Source: Sanguinoderma infundibulare
Lineage: Eukaryota; Basidiomycota; Agaricomycetes; Polyporales; Polyporaceae
Assembly: GCA_032821775.1 (NCBI GenBank)
Contig: JAVLRN010000008.1
Span: 806,001 to 870,000 of the forward strand
Length of the DNA stretch: 64,000 bases
Direction: 5' to 3'
The notes under the pieces are model-generated. The model was not told the origin of the DNA, made no database searches, and saw only the letters and a program-made list of their open reading frames with translations. Within the stretch, counting starts at the first letter, position 1. Each line of letters begins with the position of its first letter. A program made the position numbers and the translations under genes. This document shows positions 47,701-58,809 of this stretch, in pieces.

Positions 47701-49535
47701 TCGATCTTGCGCGACTTTTCGTCGGCCTTCGCGGCCGCTAGGCGTGCTTCCGCACTCCCGAGCTGGCCCATGTACCCGCCACCTGTGTTCCCGTCCTTGT
47801 TGGACGAAAGGCCTGTAAGCAGAGTCTGCAGCAGCTCTTCGGAGCTGGTGACGCTAGCCTGGAGAGCGGTTTGCTTGTCCTTCACCTCCGCATGGGCAGC
47901 GTTCAGCCCCTCGACCTGCTTCCGCTTCTCTTCCACGTTCGCGCGCAGCTGTTGTCCAATGAGCGTGACGAAGGCCACGAACGGGCGAAATGACTTGCCT
48001 CCTCCAGCTCCTTCTCTGATGCCACAATCTTCCCTTCCTCGTCTGCGATGGTGCCCTCCTTGATCTCGGCCTGTGTCCTGACCTTCGCGAGCGTCTTCCC
48101 GAGCTCGCTGACTGTTTCCTCGAGTTGCTTGAACGTCCCACCCTTCTTCAACTCCGTGTCTCGCTGCTCGTTCACTTCCTTCATGCTGTTCTCTGCCGCC
48201 TTGATCTCTTTGCCGTACTGCTTCTTCTGATGTTCCAGCGCTTCCTTGGCGACCTTGACGGCCTTGATCTCTTCGTCCTTCGTCGCTGCACTCTGCGTTG
48301 CGATCGTCCACTCGAACGCGCGAAGCGTCCGGCCGACGTGCTCGAGCTCCGTGCACGTCTTCTGCCATGCGAGATACGACCGCTTTTCCTCCCGGAGCTT
48401 GTTCAGCTTCGGCGTGATGTCCTCTTGGAGGTTTTCCGTGAGCTCCTGGACTTTCTTGTCCTTCTTGGCGATGGTGCGAAGCGCCTTCTCCTTCCTCTCT
48501 TCGAACATGCGCGTACCGGCGGCTTCTTCGACCATACCGAGGATTTCGGTAGATCGCATATTTAGGACCTGGGAGGAGATGTGGCATTAGCATAGAATCG
48601 TGCGGCGCATATGCGTCTGCAAGCCCCTCGACGGACCGCACTATAAGGTCAACAACGTACCTTCGTAATCCGACCCTGCATGATGAGGAAGTTGGGGTTG
48701 TTGATGTTGAGCTGAACGCTCTGGAACAGTGTCTGGATCTGCTGCTGCGTCGATTTGTGGCCGTTGACGAGGTACTTGGACAGGTTGGGGATGGCGATCT
48801 GTGTGCGGCATGCTACAACTCGGGAGCGAATACAGATTTAGAAAGGATACGCACTTGTCGGGTGACGGTAATCTGCGGCAAGTCCGCCATACCCACAGGG
48901 CTTGTCGAGCGATCGGAGTTGTCGAAGACGATGGTAACGCTAGCCTTCGTGACGCCAGCCTGGCCTCGCTTGTAAATCAGGTCCTGCTGGTTCTGCGCCC
49001 GCATCTACAGGATATATGCGTGGAAAACGTTAGCATTTCAACACAGAACACCCGAAGACCTGCAACGGTGACGACGTCCACGCTGCGTTCATGGAAAGAA
49101 AGGGCACGGTTTCCCTGGCAGACAAGGGTTCGGAAACGACGAAGACTTGCTGGACCTTCTCGATGTAGGCGGACGTTTGGGGAAAAGAACATGCCATGGC
49201 ATTCCTTGAGGACGAAGGGCCTTAAAGCCTTGTTCGTGGGACACTCTCCTCTGGCAGGAAGCTTTCTCGTCTAGTGGCCTGGCAGCAAACGCCCATTTAT
49301 TGCAGCGCTGCTTATCCCCTCCTTCGACCCCTTCGGTCAATTCCCGCCAAAACGACAAACCACTCACCGAAGACATGTTGGTCAGACCCAAAACAAAACA
49401 TATCGCGTCCAATACGTTGGATTTCCCGGATCCATTGAGACCGGTGATGGCATTGAATGAAGGATCCCAGCCTGTGATTGGCGTCCGCACGGGATAGGAT
49501 TTGAATCCGTCTAAGATGAGTTCTTGGATATGCAT
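44785..49535 (-). CDS. SMC2: Condensin subunit SMC2
   Basis: ATPase core subunit of condensin, partner of SMC4, compacting mitotic chromosomes. Fourteen minus-strand exons: 49535-49368, 49004-48855, 48798-48661, 48568-47999, 47948-47484, 47430-47140, 47088-46639, 46579-46415, 46356-46263, 46209-46094, 46041-45800, 45739-45464, 45399-45247 and 45112-44785. They give 1201 aa, the usual SMC2 length. Start [14 protein letters not shown]; Walker [10 protein letters not shown] (residues 32-40); [39 protein letters not shown]. Coiled coil 1 follows, then the hinge region ([13 protein letters not shown] and [17 protein letters not shown]). After coiled coil 2 come YDWIAEES and [10 protein letters not shown], the signature [14 protein letters not shown] (about residue 1088) and Walker [13 protein letters not shown]. 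Intron 4 (47949-47998) is GC-AG: the donor re‌ads AG/GCAAGT, and only this choice keeps phase. Intron 1 is 363 nt. Divergent from the DUF262 gene. Confidence 0.97.
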
Positions 49536-49855
49536 TTTGGCCTGGTCGCCCTAAGACCGAGCACAGGGAGGGATGGAGGGAGGAGAGGAAGCACCAAGGA
49601 AGCCGAGGACGAGGAGGTCGAGGGTTCGGGCGAGGCTGAACGCGTTGGTGGCGCGTCGCGACGCGTCGAACGATCTCCGCACGTGTTTTGACACTCCGAT
49701 TGAATTGGCGTTGGTCATGTGGCTTCCAAGGTCAATGCCCAAAATGAAATAAATATACATCCTCCGCGCGGTCTTCGCGTTGGTTCCACCTTGACCCCCT
49801 GCCCCCACCATCTACCCAGAGCCGCCAAGTTTACTATCCGTTTCATCCCGTCTAA
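49536..49855. promoter_or_regulatory. Bidirectional promoter region, SMC2 / DUF262 gene
   Basis: Only 320 bp separate the two divergent start codons, so both promoters must lie here or overlap the 5' exons. TTAATT- or TATA-type motifs are weak. No other gene fits. Confidence 0.6.
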
Positions 49856-52800
49856 ATGTTGTCCGACTGGGAATCCAGCCTCACTGAGCTTTCCGACTCC
49901 GAGGACGACTACGTTCCCGCGCCTAAACAGAGGAAGAAGCAGCAAAAGCCGACGCCCGATTATAAAGTGGGTGGCGGTGGCAGTCAACATTAATCCTCAT
50001 GGCGTTGGAATTTGAACCACATTGACACCCTTGGCATATATAGGTTACGAGTTCTTTGCAACCTTACCGTACGACGACCAACACTGCGAGAAGCTTGTAC
50101 GGTGCGTTCACCTGGGCTATCCATGCGTGAGCGGCGCGGGGCTGAGACGTTATCTCTGTTTAGATCAGATAATCGACGGTACAATAGACCTTGATCCAGA
50201 ATATCAAAGAGGTGCATATATGCGCGTTTCCCGTAGTCAACGTGCCGCTGATCAACCCTTTCTGTCTTTCAGATATCGTTTGGGGTGAAGCCAAGCAGTC
50301 AGGCTTAATCGATTCCATCCTCAGGAATTTCTATATCCCGCCCGTCATTTTTTGTGAGCGCATATTCAGTATATCCCGAGTGTGAACGCAATGAAGGCGA
50401 ACCCGTTGTAGGTGTAACCACGAACGACGATGGGACCCAAGTCCGGACTTGTATCGACGGAAAGCAGAGGCTGACCTCAATCCAACTGTGAGTTTTCGTC
50501 TTTAATGGCGCAGCCACGAGCTTCCCTCCATGATTCCCGTCGCGAACCACGCACGGATGATGGAGGCAAGTAAGCGAGCTGGAGGTGCATGGCATCTACT
50601 TTATGACTCCACGTGCCTCTCGGCGGAAGGTGCGGAGGTACTCACAGTCCTTGTCATGCAGCTGGTTACGAGCATATAGGTGGTTTCATATAATTGTTCG
50701 CCGATATATCCTTGGCAGCATCGAATACATTGGGACATCCTCCGGACAACACTCAACTCAAGCTGTTTACGGCACCTGTGTTCACCCGATATCGACGAAG
50801 GCGGCAACGCCGATGGGATTCCGGAGTACTGTCCTTTTTCCCGTACGACCTGGGGCATGAATGTTCGCATGGGACCTTGCGCGCCTATGCGACCACCGGC
50901 CTAGCAGTAATGATCCTGAGGTGTCATACGCGAACTCGTTCAATCTAGCACTAGAGGTCCCGGTCAGAAAATCACCGCGGAACAGTTGGCGTTGGTACCC
51001 AGCACGGAATTGACTCAGATGTCATGCTGTGTATCGTCTCCTTCTTTCTTCTGCAAGCCCGACCGGGAAGGTGCTCGGCGATCAAATTTCTTCGCTGTGG
51101 TCGATGCTGTACACGCCGTATGTCGAATTCTGACCTTGTTTGTCGTGCAGGTTTATGGACGGACTGGTAGGTGTTCCACGATCATACATGAAGGTATATT
51201 AATCTTCGGTATATCCGAAAATGCTTCAGATTCCGCGTAAGTTCGGTCTACAATGGTCGTTCGATCGTCGCTGATATGCTGATCGCAGATAGGGACACGT
51301 GCGTATTTCACACAAGGTTGTCTGTAGTCATCTGATCAGGATGCAGTGTCGATGGCAAGAAGTACTGGTACAAGAAAAATGGTTCCGACCCCCACACTCT
51401 CCTCTCAAAGCCTTTGCGACAGACGTTCGCAAACAAGCAAATCACTTGCATCGAGTATGACGGCCTTACCAATGACCAAGAGCGAGAAATATTCCAGGTG
51501 AGATCATTCCGCGTTGTATTTAAAACAGTTTGCTCATCGTAACCTTAGCGGGTACAACTCGGCGTAGCGTTGACTGCTGCCGGTGCGCGGAAAAGTCCTA
51601 TTTCCAGTTAATTCTCTAGTTCTGACCCCACAACCCACGCAGAGCGTATGCAGGCGATCCCCGGACCTTGGCCCTCGTTAATTCGAGAAGTGCAGTCCAT
51701 AGTGCTGAGCGACGATGGTTTCGGCGAAGACCTGGATTGGGGACATGACCGCGGCCGAGATTTCCAATGTCTTGCCACCATCATATGTCTCATCGCCAGT
51801 CACCCGTGCACAGTGTTCCCAAACTCTCCCAAGCTCGAGAAGTGGCTGTCAAACTCGAAGCCAGTGGATCAGAAGACGCGCACGGATGTGCTCGAGACCT
51901 TCAAGATCTTCATCGCGCTCGTTAAGGACAAGAAGTACAACGCCGCATTCAAGAAGCCTTCTCGCGTCTCCCCCGTAGAATTCACCATGACGGGTGTCCT
52001 CATCTATCTCTACAAGAAGACATATTCACTCATGCAACTTTCGAGCGCCATCTGGCAGATGCGCGCGGACGTTCGCAAGCAGTTCGCCGACATCCGTGCG
52101 AACTCCAAGGTCGCGAAGGTCATGTTCGTGTTCCTTCAGAAGGGGCTCAAGGGTGCCGAGCTTGCAAGCGATGGTAAAGGGGACACTCCTGCTGCAATTG
52201 CGATCAAGTCCATGAAGACCTTCAGAACCCCGCCGGAGGATAGGAGGACATCGTCGCCTGAGCCTCCTCCAAAGGAGAGGAAGCGGCGACGAGCGCAGGT
52301 GCCACCGTCTAGTGATGACTCGGACTATGAAGTCGTTCCTCCCAAGAGGAGGGTCTCGCTGCCCGGTCCCCAGGCAACGTTATCGCGCGCGGCGGCTAGT
52401 AAGACGACTTCCGCTAGGAAGGTGTCGGCGCCAGCAGCGACCAAGGCAGCGATCCCCGTGTCCAAGGCATCCACCTCGAAGGCAGCGACGAAGGGTCTTA
52501 ACGATGGAAGGACATCTCCAGCCAGTTCCTCTATTTCCATCCCACTGGCGGCAAAGGTGACCGCCGGCCTCACCACTCGAAAGACTAGGACAGCGATGTC
52601 AGCGGCTGTAGACTCACTCTTTGTAGACTCACTCTTCGCTCAAGCTTCAACCACTACTGAGTCAAGCCTTCGAGTCGCAGGACCTGACAAGAAAGCTGCG
52701 AAGGCTGTACCTGCTGCTGCCGTCAAGATGGAAGTTGATCCTCCCAACATTGGTACCCCTTGCCCCGCGAATGATGATGCAATGTCAGTTATCGCCTACC

Positions 52801-53491
52801 GTTTCGCTAACATATCGCTCAACGTCATTTCAATTCCAGGGAAATTGATGGTCCAAGTACCGCTCCGGTACGCTGACGTTATTGCGCCTTCGTATTGAAA
52901 TGCACCGCTCATGATTGACAGATGAACCCCGCTACTGCTTCGCAGAGCCATGCACGGTCCGCCAAACTCACGTCAACCCCCAGGCGTGCTATAATCGCTC
53001 CTCTAGAGCCGCATCCTCAACTGGAAGACATCGACACCAGCCCGATCGAGCAGATGTTAGGCCTCAGCATGAACAGCACTCACGCGACTCCTATTGGTTC
53101 GCCAGTGGTACCCGCACCTCCGCCGCCACTAGCGCTAGGCGCATCTACCCCTCTCCTCCCGCGTCAAGTCGCTGCAAGTGCAATTGGCACTGTGCAAGCT
53201 TCGGGCATGCCTCCTCCCAAAGTGCCTGTCCTACCCCGGACCGACCGCGTCCCCGCGCGCTCTCGCTCGACCGATGGAGACCGGGATACGGACAGAAGCA
53301 GGGATCGTGGTCGCGCACGATCGCGGGATCGTTATAGCTACCGCGACAAGGACAAGGACCGCGACAGAAGCCGCGATCGACGGAGGGAACCGTCGACGAG
53401 GGAGTGGAAACTTCCTGAGGCTGAACGAAGACGACGGGAGAGGAGCCGCGAGAGAGACCGATATCGCTACGCGGGTCGACGGGGCTATTAG
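49856..53491 (+). CDS. DUF262 (GmrSD N-terminal type) protein with RD/RS-like tail
   Basis: Function unknown in fungi. DUF262 is the ParB-like nucleotide-using domain of prokaryotic GmrSD DNA-modification-dependent restriction enzymes. Exons: 49856-49966, 50044-50101, 50164-50211, 50273-50353, 50412-50487, 51151-51170, 51289-51298 (10 nt), 51347-51497, 51549-51582, 51643-52783, 52840-52867 and 52922-53491, giving 775 aa with phases closing throughout. An acidic N-terminus (MLSDWESSLTELSDSEDDY) precedes LYDQIIDGTIDLDPEYQRDI, SGLIDSILRNFYIPPVIF and the core DGKQRLTSIQLFMDGL (about residues 105-120). KYWYKK and CIEYDGLTNDQEREIFQ follow, then a helical region to about residue 350. The C-terminal half is disordered and basic (KERKRRRAQ), and ends in an Arg/Asp/Ser-rich stretch (RSRDRGRARSRDRYSYRDK). 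No HNH (DUF1524) nuclease motif was seen. One intron is 663 nt. Confidence 0.88.
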
Positions 53492-54587
53492 AGTGTAGGT
53501 CAGTCATTTTGATGCGTCGCCTCCCCCCTGTGCGTTCGGTCTTTGAATGCTTCATCGCCTGGACAGACTTCAGCCTAAGCCACATCATGAGGTCGACACC
53601 GGACGACCCCACTCGATCACATCAGCCACGACATACCACAGCCTTGTCTTCCCGTTCTAAACGCCTCCTAAGCTATCATGTTTTGTTAAATGGTCTCTCT
53701 TATGTCGAGAACTGTCGTACTATCATATCCTCAGTGTATCTGTGAGTCGTATTTGTAGCCCGTTGACCTCGAAAGCTTCATATCTCGCATACTACATGTC
53801 TTACGTATCTAGGCTCCGTCCGTGTGTGACCTAGTCACTCCTGCAGCCTGATGTCGCTCGACGCGTGCCTTGCTTCGCTGGCTGATTCCCCGCAGATGCC
53901 TGGCGCTTCGAACGTGGTCGAATAATATCACGCACGTTCGACCTCGGTTTCATGACCACAGGCGGTCACATTACCTAGCGTACCTGAATGGAAGGTAGCA
54001 GCTAAGGCGGCGCCGACACCGTGTTCGAACCGCCTCCACTGCTGTCCATCGTCCAACTTGTCCGACTCCATCTCTGTTGGTCATTGACTTTTTAGGACGA
54101 TTAGGGCTGTTTCGGTGGGAAGTATGATGCTTCATATAATCCGCTTGCTGTCGCGGGGACCAAGGGGTACTTCCCCGTCTCGACTTGTCTTCTCCCGCCT
54201 TTGTTCCGTCCTACATTGCTCAAACATTCCACGACAGTTCTTCCTAGGTGGCCATGCAGCCGAGAAGGCATAATACCAAGGTCCAGCGAGTGCGTTCGAC
54301 ACGATGGTCCAGGCCAGATGTAGATGCCAGGCGTTCACGCGAGGTGGAGGTGAGTTTGCCTTCATCTTCGGCAAGGAATCCGGCGGGTCATTAACACTAC
54401 AAAGTTAGAGCCAATCTTGAAACATATCGACAAACTAGGAGATGCGGTCGTCGACGTCGAGGTACTTCATCTGCCTACTGTCTTCAAGTTTATTATGCGG
54501 AACTTAGGTTGTTCTTAGGAGGTCGAGTCAGGGTCTCTCAACGCCAATACCCCCGCAACTCGTGGAGCTCTAGCTGCTGACGCATGG
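53492..54587. other. Intergenic, 1.1 kb
   Basis: 3' side of the DUF262 gene and promoter side of the DUF6535 gene. No gene or repeat recognised. GAGGTC at about 54520 after TTCTTAG is an acceptor-like site in frame with the DUF6535 protein, so that gene may begin one exon earlier. Confidence 0.4.
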
Positions 54588-56701
54588 ATGGAATGTTCCG
54601 TCGCGTTGAAAGAACATGATGACGACAAGATCCAAGGGTGGAAGGAGGAGATTGATACGCATCTCGTCTTCGTGAGTCTTCCCTTCCTGACATTGTACAT
54701 TCGCTGGTACGTCGGTGGTGCGGCGTTGGGGATAGGAAGTCTGGACTCGGAACCATCGCTTCTATCATCATGTGTTCGCTGCTGACAACACCTGAATAGG
54801 CCGGTTTGTTCTCCGCCATATTAACGGCGTTCAATATCGAGGCGTACAAGTTGCTCGGTGGTAGCAACCCTAACTCCGCCGACACCGCCAACCAGCTCCT
54901 CGCTCTTCTCGTCCAACAAATGGCGACAGCGAACAACTTGGGCAATGCGCTCAACGCCACTGCGTTTGCATCCAACGCCTTCAATTCTGCTCAGCAAGAC
55001 GCGAGCTCGAATCCCGTACGATCTGCAGCATCTGCTATAGCCATCAATGCGCTCTGGTTCTCAAGTCTGATCTGCAGTCTCGCCGCGGCGTCGATCAGCA
55101 TCTTGGTCAAACAGTGGCTGAACGAGTACAAGTCGGGCATGACCAGCGTCTCGCCGGAAGTCGCTCGCATACGCCAGTTTCGGTACGATGGACTAAAGAA
55201 GTGGCGCATCCAGGCGATCATGATGCTACTCCCCATCCTCCTCCAAGGCGCACTCGTCCTCTTCCTCATCGGACTCATCCTGTTTCTTGCGCCGCTCGAC
55301 AACATGGGCGCTGTCACTACGGCCGCGATCATCCTTGTCTCGATCCTGCTCTTCTTCCTGGCTTTGACTACGTTGCTGCCCTCTTTCGTCCCCGACTGCG
55401 CGTACCAATCTGCGCAGGCGTGGGGTGTCTTTGTTGTCATCCAAGCAGTCAAGAAGCCCATTCGTAACGCCGCGCGGCGTCTGTATGCCATCGCGAGTCG
55501 CGTAGCTACTCAACATGCCGACAGCACGTCCACCCGCCTGCAAGTTCGGATGGCGAAGAACTTCGTGCGGCGGTTCAAGCGCTTCGCGAACAAGCCAAAC
55601 ACGTACAGCTGGAAAGCCCGCGAGCGGATCCTGATTGGGGACAAGGGCCCGATCTTGGACCAACATCTTCTCGTCGGTGCGGACATCACTTTCTTGGACG
55701 ACGCCTTCCTCCGCAGCGTCATCCAGCCCTGCCTCAATGACATGCCCCCGGCTCAAGCCGTCGAGTGCTATTATAGCATCATGTCGCACCGCGCGGATCA
55801 TGTAGAGGACGGCGTGTACTACTTTGAGAACAGAACCACGGAGTCCCAGGCCGAATCGCTCGCGTTACTCGCGGACATCACGCTCGACACGGTTTGGAAG
55901 ACGCGGACGGCGGCCATCCCTACGGAGCACCGCACGCGAATCCTCCATACGCTGGAGCCATTACTCGTTCGCTCCTTGCCCCTGGTGTATCCTCGTTTCT
56001 GCGAGGTCATGTTCAACCTTCTGTGCGATCGAGAACAGACCGTGCGTCATATGGCTTTCACGATCCTCTACGCGCATCTGTCGCGGAACCTCGACCTTGC
56101 GGAACAGCACTCAACAGCCGGATGTCACGGTACGTTCACTACGTTCCCTCCATTTCCCCGTGACGTTTTCATCGACATCGCTGTCTTGACAGATCTCAGT
56201 GCGCTCGTCACCTTTGTTAGCAACGCGCTGACGAATGGCGATAACAAGCATTTCCTTGACGGCTGCGACCTCCTCGTCTGCCTCGCGACTCTCCCCACTC
56301 TCCCAGCGGACGACACGGTGCGCGAACACCTCCGCGCCGCCCTCCTCCACCTCCAATCCTTCTTCGAGTCTTCGCTGTGGAAGAACGACCGCCTTCTGCC
56401 CTACCCCCTCTCGCGCATCGCCCCGCACCTCGTCGCGCTCGAGCGCCGCTATCCGGGCATGCTCGCAGATAAGCTGGTGGACATGCTGGAGCAGGTCGCC
56501 ACGCACGCGAAGGGCCTGAACCACGACGGGAACTGGGAGGACAAGATCATCATTCTGGAGACGACGCTGCAGGAGCTGCGGATGGCGAAGCTGGGCGAGC
56601 CGCGGGCGTCGAGCACGACCCTGAACGAGGACCGCAGGACACAGACTCGGCGGCCGTCGCTTATGCGCAACGCGTTGACGCCGACCTTGGGCATACAGTA
56701 A
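54588..56701 (+). CDS. DUF6535 multi-pass membrane protein
   Basis: Member of a family expanded in agaricomycetes; molecular role unknown. Exons 54588-54671 and 54800-56701. Start MECSVALKEHDDDK leads into WKEEIDTHLVF, and after the intron AGLFSAILTAFNIEAYKLL, the family's opening block and first helix. Then NALWFSSLICSLAAASISIL, VKQWLNEYKS, IRQFRYDGLKKWRIQAIMML, LLQGALVLFLIGLILFLAPL and IILVSILLFFLALTTLLPSF form the remaining helices (to about residue 230). The rest is a soluble, helical C-terminal region ending in a basic tail. A 63-nt in-frame segment (56130-56192), bounded by GTACGT and TTGACAG, may be a further intron. The true start may be upstream because the frame stays open to about 54520. 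Confidence 0.82.
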
Positions 56702-58249
56702 TGGTGAGAGGTCAGCTCGTGGGATCGATTTTCTTTTGCTTGGACATCCGATTGGAAGGCTCGGACGGTATGCATACTGTATCTTGTAGGCTGCTCGCGA
56801 GTAATTAGATAGATAGTAGAACAATAAGATACCATCGGCACTGTAATATTTAAGCGTTGTACTCCAACATCAACGCGGGGCAGCTCAGCATCGTCTCCGG
56901 CTCGGTGAAATGAGACCACACACCCATCAAGCTCTGTACACCGTGAGACTGGGAAAAACACTCAGGGAATGTCCAGATCTCACCGTGATTCTCGAACATC
57001 AATTATAGCCGTCCCTGTGTGGCGGCACTTTGTGTCTTAGGTGGTCCAAAGATCACAGGTTTCGTTCATCTGCGATGGGTGGCATGGCATATATCATTAT
57101 GTAAAGCGCGGACGCCAACCTGCCAGTGACACAATAGTGCATCTGCTAGCAATACGGGCCGGATACAAAATTGTTGGTACAATAATGATCCGTGAACCAC
57201 GTTCAGCATCGTCGACGATCCTACCTCAGGTTGTCTGTGTGTTGAGCATGTGTAGAGACGTACAGTTGAGGAGGCTCAAGATGGCTCAAGGCACGAGAGG
57301 CGTTACACAGGGGGGATGGCTAACCGACATGTTCACACCCGTCCCTTGCCTTCCTCCGTGGAACGCCTTCGAGACGGTCAACTCTGAGAGGCCTGTAAGT
57401 GGTTGCTGAACGTTGGCGGCATGTGTTCTTGCTGTAAGATACGCGGGGTGCACTGCTTGAATGCCCACGCTGCTTCGTTCAAGTTGTTGGAGCAGGATAT
57501 CCCACCGAGTCTGGTCAAGAAGCATGGCCACTTAGTAGCTGAGGGTCAGCGCGAGATGTTGCATTCACTGCACGAAGGACGTGGGCGGCCACGACAAGCC
57601 AGTCTTGCTAATCCAAGCCAGGGGGCTCGAAGTACCCCTATGGCCATGGTCTATCAAATGAAAATCCGAAGACCGCAGCGTTGGACGCGGCAACATGCAC
57701 GGTTAGCGTGGTGGGCGTGCCATAACTCTGGCACATGAATTCAGAATTCGAAATCGCCGTCGTACGACAATCAATTGTGTTTAGGTTTGCGACTACCGCC
57801 CGCTGAGTCAGAGGAACATCCGGCAGGCCCTGGAGAAGCGAGGCGATGCCCGACCCCGACGAGCTCGAGGAATGGAGCTGTCAATCAAGTCGAGCTTCCT
57901 TGAATCGCGGATATGGGATGTTCGATGAGTGGACTGAACGACCGGCATGTATGAACGGAAACAGGACGCAGCGCTAGAGATAGGTGAAGAGCCCGACGCT
58001 GGCGGCTCCGGAAGCAGCGGCAATAACGCCGGGGCCTGTGGCAGTGCTCCGTTGGGTGGCGCAATGGCCGGCTTCAGACTCTGCTCTTGCCAACTGCCTT
58101 CCCTCCTTGGGCATCGATGTCCGTCCATCCATCCATCCTTCCAGCGATTTCTCGCACTGTTTAGATCTATTTTGCTTGGCGTAGCGCTGGGGCGAAAGCA
58201 TGGTATGTTATGTTCCCAATTTGAAACCCCAGTTCCCGATACATGCTTA
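56702..58249. other. Intergenic, 1.5 kb
   Basis: No supported gene. Short frames near 57041-57740 (+) have no domain. The right edge is the TA that flanks the MITE. Confidence 0.45.
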
Positions 58250-58590
58250 CAGTGCTTTGCATAAAACACTGCAGGTCGCGCGCCAGCGCAAGGCTATTTG
58301 CTCCTGTTTGTTCTGCCGGGGAACTTCCTGTCTCGGGCATCGCGCGCTTGCCGGGACTACGCTCTCTCAGATGGTTCTCGGGACACCACCCCTATTCCTG
58401 CTTGAAAATTACATGCTCACATCCGCTTTATGCTAGCGGAGACATAAGCGGTGCTTTCATGCTGATTTGGGCTCAAGGGCCTCTCTTCCTGGGCGATGGC
58501 TCTCGGACGCGGCGGCGTCTTCTCGGCCATTCAAACCAAGACAAACAGCCTGTCGGGCACGCGACCTGCAGTGTTTTATGCAAAGCACTG
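58250..58590. mobile_element. MITE with 31-bp terminal inverted repeats
   Basis: A 341-bp non-coding element. Its left end (58250-58280, beginning CAGTGCTTTGCATAAAACAC) and right end (58560-58590) are perfect inverted complements over 31 bp. It is flanked by TA on both sides (58248-58249 and 58591-58592), as produced by Tc1/mariner-superfamily transposases. It contains no transposase frame, so it would depend on a partner elsewhere. The ends are identical, suggesting recent insertion. It lies about 220 bp before the start codon of the ABC transporter. Confidence 0.93.
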
Positions 58591-58809
58591 TAGGACAGTC
58601 TAGAACACACAGGTTTGCCTCATCACTGAGCCAAGCGGGTACAACATGGGCGAAGGATTTCCGCCAATATCACATGCGTTTGCACAAAGCGACCGTATTT
58701 CGGGGTGCCTGGATCGGACGGGCGTTCGTGTATCCGCCGCGCTGTTAGGATCTTCGCAATTATTGAAGCGCTCCCGGAAGCTCATTCCTATGTCCCCCGG
58801 AGTATAATA
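58591..58809. promoter_or_regulatory. Proximal promoter of the ABC transporter
   Basis: 219 bp between the MITE and the ABC transporter ATG. AGTATAATA lies right before the start codon. Assigned as promoter only from position. Confidence 0.35.

Noticed and set aside
54005..54040. GGTTCGAACAC (minus strand) resembling a tRNA B box.
   Set aside because: No matching A box or cloverleaf stems could be drawn around it.
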